Positions 1 to 7,110 of a DNA stretch of 8,548 nt are shown here, in pieces. Numbering within the stretch: the stretch's first letter is position 1; every line of letters starts with the position of its first letter. The translations under genes were made by a program, and so were the position numbers. This DNA comes from Phycisphaerae bacterium (GTDB lineage: Bacteria; Planctomycetota; Phycisphaerae; UBA1845; Fen-1342): assembly GCA_020058145.1 (NCBI GenBank), contig JAGVEP010000100.1, forward strand, positions 1 through 8,548, written 5' to 3'. The notes below the pieces were generated by a model. That model had not been told where the DNA came from. It made no database searches and saw only the letters and a list, made by a program, of their open reading frames with translations.

Positions 1-1
1 C

Positions 2-1006
2 CAGGCTGCGGAGGCCGGCCCGGCCGACTCACCGGCTTCGCCAGGAGCGCGGCGCAGCAAACCGGCCTGGTTCCGCGGCCTGCTGGACTGGGGTCAGGCG
101 GTCTACTTCCACCAGCGGGTCGCACGGGCGGGGCGCTACGATCTGTATCACGAGCCCAACCACATCCCCATGCCCTGCGCCTTGCCGACGGTCACCACGG
201 TACACGATCTCTCGGTGATCGAGCACCCGGAGTGGCACCCGACGGAGCGCGTGCGGCTATTCGAGCGGCACTTCGCAGCCGGCCTGCGGCGCGCGGCACG
301 CCTGATCGCCGTGTCCGAATTTACCAAGGCGCGGCTCGTGGGCGGCTTTGGGCTGGCGCCTGAACTCATCGCCGTCACGTACCAGGCTCCCCGCGAGAGC
401 TTTCGACCGCGCAGCCCGGCTGAGGTGCGCGGCGTTTTGGAGCAACTCCGCCTGCCGGAGCGGTTCTTTCTGTTTGTCGGGACACTTGAGCCCCGCAAGA
501 ATGTAGGGGCCTTGTTGGAGGCGTATCACCAACTGCCGGCCGTGCAGCGGCGGCGACTCCCGCTCGTCATTGTGGGCGCGTGGGGCTGGCGCAGCGCAGG
601 GCTGGTGGAGCAGATGGAGCGGACGACGGGTGCCGGCGAGGTTCGGCACCTGGGATACGTTGACGAGCGTGCGCTCGCGGGCCTATACTCAGCCTGCACG
701 GCGTTTGTGTGGCCGAGTTTGTACGAAGGATTCGGGTTGCCGCCGCTGGAGGCGATGGCCTGCGGCGCGCCCGTGATCGTTTCCGGTACCAGCGCGTTGC
801 CAGAGGTAGTCGGCGCGGGCGGCTTGCAGTTGGACCCGAGCAACGGACCGGCCTGGACGGCCGCGCTGGAGCGTATGGCCGAGGACACGGCGTGGCGCGA
901 AACGTGGGTACGGCGCGGGCTGACACGGGCCGCCGAGTTTTCCTGGCAGCGCTGCTGCCACGAGACGGCGACCTGCTACCGGGTGGCCGCCGGTAGAGCG
1001 CAGTAA
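2..1006 (+). CDS. GT4-family glycosyltransferase, 5'-truncated by the window edge
   Basis: The frame is open from base 2 to the TAA at 1004-1006 and gives 334 visible residues, so the true start lies left of the window. GT4 enzymes (GT-B fold, retaining) move a sugar from a nucleotide donor to a growing glycan at the cytoplasmic face. Visible family signs, numbered from base 2, are: YDLYHEPNHIP, then VHDLSVIEHPEWHP (H68), which is typical of the N-terminal lobe of mannosyltransferase-like GT4 proteins; VGTLEPRKN with the phosphate-binding R/K pair (K166); and EGFGLPPLEAMACG, the E-x7-E donor-binding motif (E242, E250). Family members are usually 370-400 residues, so roughly 40-60 N-terminal residues are missing. 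An in-frame ATG at 170 is not the start, because the conserved YDLYHEPNHIP block lies upstream of it. The donor sugar cannot be read from the sequence. It is first in a plus-strand operon of glycosyltransferases, 57 bp before the next gene. Confidence 0.93.
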   Translation, partial: QAAEAGPADSPASPGARRSKPAWFRGLLDWGQAVYFHQRVARAGRYDLYHEPNHIPMPCALPTVTTVHDLSVIEHPEWHPTERVRLFERHFAAGLRRAARLIAVSEFTKARLVGGFGLAPELIAVTYQAPRESFRPRSPAEVRGVLEQLRLPERFFLFVGTLEPRKNVGALLEAYHQLPAVQRRRLPLVIVGAWGWRSAGLVEQMERTTGAGEVRHLGYVDERALAGLYSACTAFVWPSLYEGFGLPPLEAMACGAPVIVSGTSALPEVVGAGGLQLDPSNGPAWTAALERMAEDTAWRETWVRRGLTRAAEFSWQRCCHETATCYRVAAGRAQ

Positions 1007-1063
1007 GCAGAATCGCGGTGCCAGCGCGCGGCACCGGGGCCCAGGCCAGAGGCGGTTGCGACG

Positions 1064-3043
1064 ATGCGAGTTGGGGTCAACGCAGTGCCGTTGCGAACTT
1101 CGGGGGGTGGGGCCCGCTATGTATTCACGGAGCTGCTAGAGCGTTTGCTCAGCCTCGACGAGACCAACGAATACGTCATTTTCTCGCACTTCTATGGGAT
1201 GGGGGTGGTAAACCAATTGCCGCAGCTTCACGGCCACTTGTGGCCGCCGGCTTCGAATGGCCGGCGACCGCGCCTCATCGAGGTCAGTTGCGAAGAGGAC
1301 ATATTTAACCACCGCCATGAGTTCGATCTGTTCTTCGGACCGCTGAACAACCTGCAACCGCGCATTTACGACCGCCCCAGCGTGGCGATCCTGCACGATA
1401 TCCAGGAACAATATTTCCCGCAGTATTTCAGCGAACCCGACCTCCGCGCCCGACACGAGATTTACCCCGAAATCTGTCGCTCGGCCACGATCCTGGTGAC
1501 GATTTCGCAGTTCTGCAAGCAGTCGATCATCGAGAAGTTCGGCATCGAACCCGGCAAGATCGAGGTCGTCCATAACGCGCCGCAGCGGCGCTTGGTGAAC
1601 CGCCCCGACGACGATGACGGCACTTGGCGGCGTGACCCGCTGCCGGAGCGGTTCTTCTTCTATCCCGCGGTTTGCTATCCGCACAAGAATCACGCCCTGC
1701 TGCTCGATGCGCTGGTCACGCGGCGCGAGAGGACCGGCCGTTGTCCCGCGGTCGTGTTCACCGGGTTTGAGTTGCCGCGCGGCTATCCCCTGCGGGCGGA
1801 GATCGCGCGGCGCGGGCTGAACGACCACTGCCGTGTCTTCAACGAGGTGGATGTCGACGAGCTCCGCTACCTCTACCGGCACGCGCTCGCCCTCGTCATG
1901 CCCACGAAGTTCGAGGGCTTCGGCTTGCCGGCGATCGAGGCGCTGGCGTGCGGCTGCCCCGCGCTGCTGGCCGACGTGCCCGCGCTGCGTGAGGTGGCCG
2001 GCGAGCACGCGCTCTACTTCGATCCCGAGCAGCGGGAGCCGCTCGTCGAGCTGCTTCAACAAGTCGAGGAAGACGCGCAACTGCGCCGGCGGCTGGGTGC
2101 CGGGGGACCGGCGGTGGCGGCGCGCTTCTCGTGGGATGCGTCCGCGCACCGGATGCGGCAGATCTTCAACGCCGCCGCCGCGCGTTTCATTGACCATGAG
2201 CCGACCAACGGTCACGCACTTTCGCCGTGGCCGCGGATCGGCGTGCTGGTCACCGCGACCAAGGGCAGTTTTGGCATTCCCGAAGCGATCAAGGACATCT
2301 GGGCCACGGGGTACCCAAAGCTGACCCTGACCGTTGATCTCCGGGACGAAGACGAAGAGGAAGAAGACCGCGAGCGCGTCGAGGAATTCCTGTCCCAGGC
2401 CGCCGTGCCTTATCAATCATTGCCCGCCGCCGAAACGGGCACCGCGGCCCGCGTACAGCGCTTCGCTGAGGAGGAGCACGCCGACCTGGTGGTCGAACTG
2501 CTGGCCGGTCGGAGCCGTTTGCTGGCCACCGCGTTGCACTCGGTCGCTTGGGGTTACCGCCGCCAGCCGGAGCACGTCGCCTATCTCGGCGAAGCGTGGG
2601 AACACACGCCGGGCGGCATCCGGCGGGTCGCGCGGCTGCGGCTGTTGGGGACCGATACCTGGAAGCTCGAGGGTTTTCTCTATCCCGAGCTGTTATTCAT
2701 CAACTGGCGGAACATGAACGGCTGGGCGAATGGCCGGACGGCGGTCGACGCGGCCGGCGCCGATTGGCGTTGGGTGCTCGTTTGCGAGGCGCATCGGGCC
2801 GCTCGAATGGGTGTCCTGCGACGGTCGCTGGCGATCTGCCAGCCGGCCGCCATTACGTGGCTCGAACGCTACCGCTCGCTGCGGCTCGGTGCCGATGCGG
2901 CGTACGATGTCGACGGCAACCGGCGTCCACGTTCCTGGCTCGACGGACTGAAGCCCATTCTGCGACCAGCGACGAAACTGCTGCCCGCCGGATGGCGGGC
3001 CAAAGGCAAACGCATCTGGAACCACTTGGCCAACGAGGCGTAG
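1064..3043 (+). CDS. Two-domain glycosyltransferase: GT4 plus C-terminal degenerate GT2-like domain
   Basis: Encodes 659 residues; the ATG at 1064 opens directly with the GT4 N-terminal strand and glycine loop (MRVGVNAVPLRTSGGGARYV). Only a weak purine-rich site (AGAGGCGG, 1047-1054) precedes it. Residues 1-~380 form a complete GT4 (GT-B) enzyme: ILHDIQEQYFPQYF, the TISQFCKQSII helix, HKN (207-209) for donor phosphate, and EGFGLPAIE with E284 and E292 as the E-x7-E pair. Residues ~388-659 are an extra domain that GT4 enzymes normally lack. It starts IGVLVTATKGSFGIPEAI, has WATGYPKLTLTVDL where GT2 enzymes have the 'Q-YP-L-VIVVDDGS' strand, and then an acidic run (D428-D435). No DxD metal site is visible, so if it is GT2-like it is probably inactive or altered. 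The GT4 assignment is firm; the C-terminal fold is inference. Its stop lies 2 bp before the next start, so co-translation is likely. Confidence 0.9.
   Translation: MRVGVNAVPLRTSGGGARYVFTELLERLLSLDETNEYVIFSHFYGMGVVNQLPQLHGHLWPPASNGRRPRLIEVSCEEDIFNHRHEFDLFFGPLNNLQPRIYDRPSVAILHDIQEQYFPQYFSEPDLRARHEIYPEICRSATILVTISQFCKQSIIEKFGIEPGKIEVVHNAPQRRLVNRPDDDDGTWRRDPLPERFFFYPAVCYPHKNHALLLDALVTRRERTGRCPAVVFTGFELPRGYPLRAEIARRGLNDHCRVFNEVDVDELRYLYRHALALVMPTKFEGFGLPAIEALACGCPALLADVPALREVAGEHALYFDPEQREPLVELLQQVEEDAQLRRRLGAGGPAVAARFSWDASAHRMRQIFNAAAARFIDHEPTNGHALSPWPRIGVLVTATKGSFGIPEAIKDIWATGYPKLTLTVDLRDEDEEEEDRERVEEFLSQAAVPYQSLPAAETGTAARVQRFAEEEHADLVVELLAGRSRLLATALHSVAWGYRRQPEHVAYLGEAWEHTPGGIRRVARLRLLGTDTWKLEGFLYPELLFINWRNMNGWANGRTAVDAAGADWRWVLVCEAHRAARMGVLRRSLAICQPAAITWLERYRSLRLGADAAYDVDGNRRPRSWLDGLKPILRPATKLLPAGWRAKGKRIWNHLANEA
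3035..3038 (+). promoter_or_regulatory. Ribosome-binding site for the GTG start at 3046
   Basis: GAGG lies 7 nt before the GTG at 3046, inside the last codons of the preceding gene. It decides in favour of this GTG over the much longer open frame that extends back to 2548. It also implies translational coupling across the 2-bp gap. Confidence 0.6.
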
Positions 3044-3045
3044 GC

Positions 3046-4077
3046 GTGAGCGCGAGGCAGGAAACGCCGTCTGGGCCGCTGGTGTACGCGGTCGTCCCCG
3101 CCTTTAACCGGTGGGAGAAGACGCTGCGCTTCTTGCGCAGCTTCGCGACAGTGACCTACCCCCGGCGGCGCGTGGTGATCGTCGATGACGGCTCGACCGA
3201 CGGGACGCGCTACGCGATCGAGCTGAACTACCGCGACGTATCCGTTCTGGTGGGCGACGGGAATCTCTGGTGGTCCGGCGGCACCAACGTCGGCGTGCGC
3301 TACGCCCTGGAGCAGGGCGCCGACTACATCCTGACCATCAACGACGATGCCGTCATGGCGCCGGATTTCCTGTCGCACCTGGTGGCGGTGGCGCGGCAGG
3401 ACCCCAAGCACATCGTCGGCTGCCGGCTCCAGCGACAGGACATCCCGGGCGAAATCTGGTCACTCGGCACGTCGCTCGTGCTGCGCGGCGGGACGCTGTT
3501 CGCCTTGAATTTCGCCGGCCGGCAGTGGTCTGAGGTCCAAAGTAGTCTGCCGGACCCCTATCCCGTGGAAACGATGCCCGGCAACGGGGTCTTGATTCCG
3601 CGGGCGGTGTTCGAGCAGGTCGGCTATTACGACGCCCGCAACATGCCGCAGTACCACGCCGATTCGGACCTCGTGCTGCGGGCTCGCGGGCACGGCTTCA
3701 AACCCGTGATTTCGCTCCAGAGTGTGCTGTACAACCATATTCTCGAAGAACCGCTGGTAAACAACCGTATCGACCTCGTATTCTCGAAGAAATCCGACCG
3801 CTACTGGCGGGCGATTCGTGCCACGCTGAAGCGCCACGGCCCGTGGGGACGCCGCACGTATCTCCTGTTGCGCCAGTACTCGCCTTTTTTCTGGAACTGC
3901 GGCGTGCTCGGCGCCATCAAGCGGCTGTTGCGCCGGTGGTTTGAGCACCCGTACGGTGCGGCGGTGGACGAGACGCGGCTGGAGTTCAATCCGAGTTGTT
4001 CCTCTGGCCCCGTAGCAGACCACGACGCAGTCGTATCTCAGGTCCACGAGGGATTCGCCCCTGTTAATCAGAGGTGA
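3046..4077 (+). CDS. GT2-family glycosyltransferase (rhamnosyltransferase-like)
   Basis: Encodes 343 residues from a GTG start. This start places the first conserved strand (VYAVVPAFNR) at about residue 13, as usual for the family, whereas the longer open frame back to 2548 only shadows the upstream gene. GT2 enzymes are inverting GT-A transferases using nucleotide-sugar donors at the cytoplasmic membrane face. Visible motifs in order: VVPAFNR; VIVDDGSTDGT (D47, D48), which binds the nucleotide; GNLWWSGGTNVGVRYAL, frequent in rhamnosyltransferase-like members; TINDDA (D100, D101), the metal-binding DxD equivalent; PGNGVLIPR; and HADSDLVLRARG (D206, D208) at the place of the catalytic-base ED motif. 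All core positions look intact, so the enzyme is probably active. Residues ~255-310 are rich in Arg, Trp and Tyr and could lie on the membrane; the last ~25 residues look disordered. Rhamnose as substrate is only a family resemblance. It is third in the operon, 6 bp before the next gene. Confidence 0.9.
   Translation: MSARQETPSGPLVYAVVPAFNRWEKTLRFLRSFATVTYPRRRVVIVDDGSTDGTRYAIELNYRDVSVLVGDGNLWWSGGTNVGVRYALEQGADYILTINDDAVMAPDFLSHLVAVARQDPKHIVGCRLQRQDIPGEIWSLGTSLVLRGGTLFALNFAGRQWSEVQSSLPDPYPVETMPGNGVLIPRAVFEQVGYYDARNMPQYHADSDLVLRARGHGFKPVISLQSVLYNHILEEPLVNNRIDLVFSKKSDRYWRAIRATLKRHGPWGRRTYLLLRQYSPFFWNCGVLGAIKRLLRRWFEHPYGAAVDETRLEFNPSCSSGPVADHDAVVSQVHEGFAPVNQR
4071..4077 (+). promoter_or_regulatory. 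Strong Shine-Dalgarno site for the TTG start at 4084
   Basis: GAGGTGA is close to the ideal anti-16S complement and sits 6 nt before TTG 4084. Its last bases are the TGA stop of the preceding gene, so terminating ribosomes are placed to re-initiate. The next in-frame ATG (4123) has no comparable site, so TTG is the preferred start. Confidence 0.7.
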
Positions 4078-4083
4078 CCCACG

Positions 4084-7000
4084 TTGATTGCCGCTGAGTT
4101 ACCGTACAAGCCTAAGGTGACGATGATTACGACGGTGCTTGCCGCGAGCGGCGACGCCGCGAACGTGGGGGATGCGATTATTCGCCTGGGTGTTCAGAAT
4201 CTGCTCGATGCCGCCGGTCTCGATCGGGAAGACTACTTCGTCTGTAAACACTGCGCGGACACGTTGCACCGCCAGCTTCCCGGAGAGCGCCGTGCGCTTG
4301 AGGACAAGGTGCTTCAGGCGGACATGATCATCGGTGCGGGCACACCATTTCTGTGGAACCTCGGCGAAGGGGATCACCGCTGTAGCTCCATCTATTGGAT
4401 TAAGCCTATCTGGAAAGACCGCATTCGCAAAGTGTGCCGAGATGTTCCCGTGCTCAATCTGGGGATCGGCGCCGTCCAAGCGTTGAGTGCACCGGAGGCG
4501 ATTCTGTCCGAAGATCCCGAGTGCCGTGCGTTCTTACTCTGGGCTCTGAGCGTTTGCCGGCTAACCACCGTACGCGACCCGTTTGCCCAACGCGTCTACC
4601 GGGCCATGGGGCAGGACGTCCCGCTGTTGCCATGTCCCGCATTCCTTAGCGCCCGTGATTACCCTCCTCCGCCGGATCGGCACGGCCCCATCGTCCTCAA
4701 CTATATGGAAGGCGGTGGACACTTTCGGATTGACGATCGCCTTGACCCGGGGCGTTGGCGTGCGACGTTCGAGGCGGTCATCAAGAATCTGCGTGCCAGA
4801 GGCGAGCGCGTTATCTTCACTGCCCATTCCGCGCAGGAGGTACACTGGGCCGAACGCTGGGCTGCGGATGATGAAATCGTCCTGTTGAAGACGGCGGAAC
4901 AGGCGCTGGCGGTGTATGGCCAGGCGCGGGCCGGCTTGGTCAATCGCGTCCACGCGGCGATTCCATTGGCAGGCATGGGCCGGCGGGTCATCCTCGTTGG
5001 TGCTGATACTCGCTTGTGGGCCGCCGAGGTGTGCGGCGCGGCCATTCGAACCGAGTGGGACGCCGATGCCGAGGAACTAACTCGCATATTGCTCGCTTCG
5101 TCGGATCGCGCGCACTGGCAGCATGAGCAGACCGGTCGTGTTCGCGAGCAAACTCAATCGCAGTATCTCGCGCTGATCTCACCGTACCTGCCGACACCGG
5201 CGACGGCCACGAGAATGACTGCCGCGAAAGCCGCACGGGATCAAGTCACTTCGATCCTGATTACCCGCCTCGACGGATTGGGCGACATCGTTCTGGGGAC
5301 GAGCCTGCTAATGGGCTTGCACCAGAGGTGGCCCGACGCGCGCATTACGCTCGTCGTCCGCCCACAGCATTCGACCATCGCCGCAGTCTTACCCGAGTGG
5401 GTCAGTGTGGCAGCACTGCCGTTTGACCCGCGCGAGCCGCTCAACCGGGTCGCCTCAGCCATTGCAGACGATCTGGATCGCTTGGCGGTCCGGCAGAGCC
5501 CGGACATTTGCATCCTGGGCGAGTACAACCGCGTCTGGGCGGCGGAGATACTGGCCGTGCTCGTCAACGCGGAACGCGTCATTTCGTTCGACGGACCGTC
5601 CGGCTTGAACCGAACCCATCGGGACTTGCTCGAGGTTCTGGCGATTGGCGACCGCCACCTTGGCCATGAGACGGTAGGAACCGCCGTTGCCACTCCCGAG
5701 CCTTCAAAATACGGCCTGCTCTTGAGCGAACTCGGCGCGGGTAGGCTGCCGCTCCCAGTGGTGATCGTCCCAACGGAAGCGCAAGTTCGTACCGCCGCCG
5801 TTTGGGAGCGGTTGGGCCTTCGTCCGACGGAGACTGTTGTGTGTTTTCCCGGATCTGGTGATGGGTTGGACAAGAGCCTGGACGCGGGGCAGTGGGGCGC
5901 GATCGCTCGCCATCTTGCCGACCGGCACGGCCGTTCCGTTCTTGTGCTCGGTGGTGCGCACGACGAAAGAACAGTTCAAGCAGTCGAAGCGGCGGGATTG
6001 CCAGCCACGGCCAGAGTTTTCCAGATTCCCGCCGGGGACTTCGGTCTGCTCGCGGCCCTTTTGAACGACAGCGCGGGATACGTCGGCACGGACACCGGGC
6101 CAATGCACGTGGCAGCCGTGCTGGACCGGCCAACACTCGGGGTTTTCGGTGGAGGACACTGGCCGCGCTTTCAGCCCGTCGGTCGTCGCACGCTCGCACT
6201 GCGGATGCCCCTGCACTGCTACGGCTGCGAGTGGCTTTGCCCTTTCGAGAAGCGGCATTGCATCAAGGACATTCCTCTTGACAGCCTGCTTGCCGCGGTT
6301 GATCGGTTGCTCAGCGGGGCGGTCGATCATGATCCGCTGGTTCCGGAAGTAATCGACGCGCCGGCACCGGACCTGTCTGCGGCGGTTGTCGCGGCCACGA
6401 TGCGATTGCACCGCTCCTGGCTAGGGTTGAATCATAAGCTGATGGAGGTGGCCGGACAGCCGGGAGGGCCGCCACCGACAGAATCGAGTACGCCACTCGG
6501 GGAACGCGGCCGCGCCCTTGCCGCGATCAACGAGACGCTCGCCGAGATGACCCGGCAAAACGAGGCCCGCGACCAGGCGATCGCGGCGAACAACGCGGCG
6601 CTGGCGGAGATGACGCGGCAGAACGAGGGCCGCGACCAGGCGATCCACGCGCTCCAACAGCAAGTCCACCAGCACGTCCAAGCCCTCGCGGCCATGACCG
6701 GCCAAAACGAGCAGCGCGACGGCGCCATCGCTGCACTTCAGGAGCAGGTCCACCGGCACGTGCAGTCCTTGGGGGCCATGACCCTGGCGAACGCCGAGCG
6801 CGATACCGCGATTGCACACGTGAACGAGGTCTTGGCCGCCATGACCCGACACAACGAGCAGCGTGATGAGGCTATCGCCGCACTTAACCGCGCGCTCGCG
6901 GATGTCTCCGGCCGCTTGGCGGAAAACACGGCCGGCAGCGCCCAGCGCGACGAGCGCCAGGATCGCGAGATCCTCGAATGGCGGCGTCAAATCACCGCCG

Positions 7001-7110
7001 TGCAGGAGGAATTGGCGAACCTCCGTCGGCGGAGCGTGCGCGTCCCGAACTGGCTTTACAACCGGCTATACCGGTTGACCGGCGCCCATGGCCCCCGCGG
7101 AACAGGCTGA
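4084..7110 (+). CDS. Fusion: polysaccharide pyruvyltransferase-like + GT9 heptosyltransferase-like + repeat coiled coil
   Basis: Encodes 1008 residues from a TTG start chosen by the GAGGTGA site. Domain 1 (~14-360) resembles polysaccharide pyruvyltransferases (WcaK/CsaB type), which add ketal pyruvate to surface glycans: GDAANVGD (23-30), IIGAGTPF (82-89), LNLGIGA (124-130), TVRDPF (162-167) and NRVHA (R288, H290). Domain 2 (~390-755) is a GT9 enzyme related to LPS heptosyltransferases: RLDGLGDIVLGTSL, whose D401 matches the catalytic Asp of WaaC; K597; and GTDTGPMH (D670, H675), the donor-binding motif. The WaaC-type key residues are therefore present. It ends in a four-cysteine cluster (C712, C715, C719, C726). 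Residues ~800-985 are a repeat coiled coil, followed by a basic, aromatic tail (VPNWLYNRLYRL) that may touch the membrane. There is no signal peptide, so it should be cytoplasmic. Third-position base use in the two enzyme domains looks less GC-biased than in its neighbours, judged by eye only. Domain identities are firm; substrates and the role of the rod are inferred. Confidence 0.9.
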   Translation: MIAAELPYKPKVTMITTVLAASGDAANVGDAIIRLGVQNLLDAAGLDREDYFVCKHCADTLHRQLPGERRALEDKVLQADMIIGAGTPFLWNLGEGDHRCSSIYWIKPIWKDRIRKVCRDVPVLNLGIGAVQALSAPEAILSEDPECRAFLLWALSVCRLTTVRDPFAQRVYRAMGQDVPLLPCPAFLSARDYPPPPDRHGPIVLNYMEGGGHFRIDDRLDPGRWRATFEAVIKNLRARGERVIFTAHSAQEVHWAERWAADDEIVLLKTAEQALAVYGQARAGLVNRVHAAIPLAGMGRRVILVGADTRLWAAEVCGAAIRTEWDADAEELTRILLASSDRAHWQHEQTGRVREQTQSQYLALISPYLPTPATATRMTAAKAARDQVTSILITRLDGLGDIVLGTSLLMGLHQRWPDARITLVVRPQHSTIAAVLPEWVSVAALPFDPREPLNRVASAIADDLDRLAVRQSPDICILGEYNRVWAAEILAVLVNAERVISFDGPSGLNRTHRDLLEVLAIGDRHLGHETVGTAVATPEPSKYGLLLSELGAGRLPLPVVIVPTEAQVRTAAVWERLGLRPTETVVCFPGSGDGLDKSLDAGQWGAIARHLADRHGRSVLVLGGAHDERTVQAVEAAGLPATARVFQIPAGDFGLLAALLNDSAGYVGTDTGPMHVAAVLDRPTLGVFGGGHWPRFQPVGRRTLALRMPLHCYGCEWLCPFEKRHCIKDIPLDSLLAAVDRLLSGAVDHDPLVPEVIDAPAPDLSAAVVAATMRLHRSWLGLNHKLMEVAGQPGGPPPTESSTPLGERGRALAAINETLAEMTRQNEARDQAIAANNAALAEMTRQNEGRDQAIHALQQQVHQHVQALAAMTGQNEQRDGAIAALQEQVHRHVQSLGAMTLANAERDTAIAHVNEVLAAMTRHNEQRDEAIAALNRALADVSGRLAENTAGSAQRDERQDREILEWRRQITAVQEELANLRRRSVRVPNWLYNRLYRLTGAHGPRGTG
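6538..6894 (+). repeat. Five tandem in-frame coiled-coil repeats of 63 or 84 bp, with a decayed sixth
   Basis: Units start at 6538 (63 bp), 6601 (84), 6685 (84), 6769 (63) and 6832 (63), encoding protein residues 819-937. A decayed sixth unit begins at 6895 (LADVSG). The core is L-[AG]-[AE]-M-T-x2-N-x2-RD-x-AI; the 84-bp units add one heptad, LQ[QE]QVH[QR]HVQ[AS]. Units of 21 and 28 residues are exactly three and four heptads, so the coiled-coil register is kept. Units 1 and 2 encode the same residues at 15 of 16 leading positions yet differ at several synonymous third bases, so they are not a very fresh DNA duplication. Confidence 0.88.
7059..7077. other. Perfect inverted repeat in the convergent gene overlap
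   Basis: CAACCGG (7059-7065) and CCGGTTG (7071-7077) form a 7-bp stem with a 5-nt loop that contains the minus-strand TAG stop (7066-7068). No U-run follows on either strand, so it is not a classical intrinsic terminator. It could still slow polymerase or protect the 3' ends of both convergent transcripts. A related short palindrome, AACCGGTT, lies at 7117-7124. Confidence 0.4.

Noticed and set aside
452..468. 17-bp identity with 1640-1656 (CTGCCGGAGCGGTTCTT) as a recombination or insertion repeat
   Set aside because: Both copies encode the same conserved LPERFF segment before the phosphate-binding loop of the two GT4 domains, so shared ancestry explains it.
1136..2416. Long minus-strand open frame (426 codons) opposite the two-domain glycosyltransferase
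   Set aside because: It lies wholly opposite a gene with clear GT4 motifs, and its product is low-complexity with no recognisable domain. Long antisense frames are expected in GC-rich coding DNA.
2548..3045. 166-codon upstream extension of the GT2 gene
   Set aside because: It is an out-of-frame shadow of the previous gene's end, low-complexity and Arg-rich. The GTG at 3046 has a proper ribosome-binding site and gives the normal N-terminus.
3460..4047. Minus-strand open frame (195 codons) opposite the GT2 gene
   Set aside because: No recognisable motif, and the plus-strand frame holds all GT2 motifs.
6538..6894. CRISPR-like array
   Set aside because: Repeats are contiguous, in frame, vary in sequence and have no spacers; they encode a coiled coil.
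7059..7077. Intrinsic terminator for the operon
   Set aside because: The stem is perfect, but no T-run follows on either strand, so it is recorded only as an inverted repeat.
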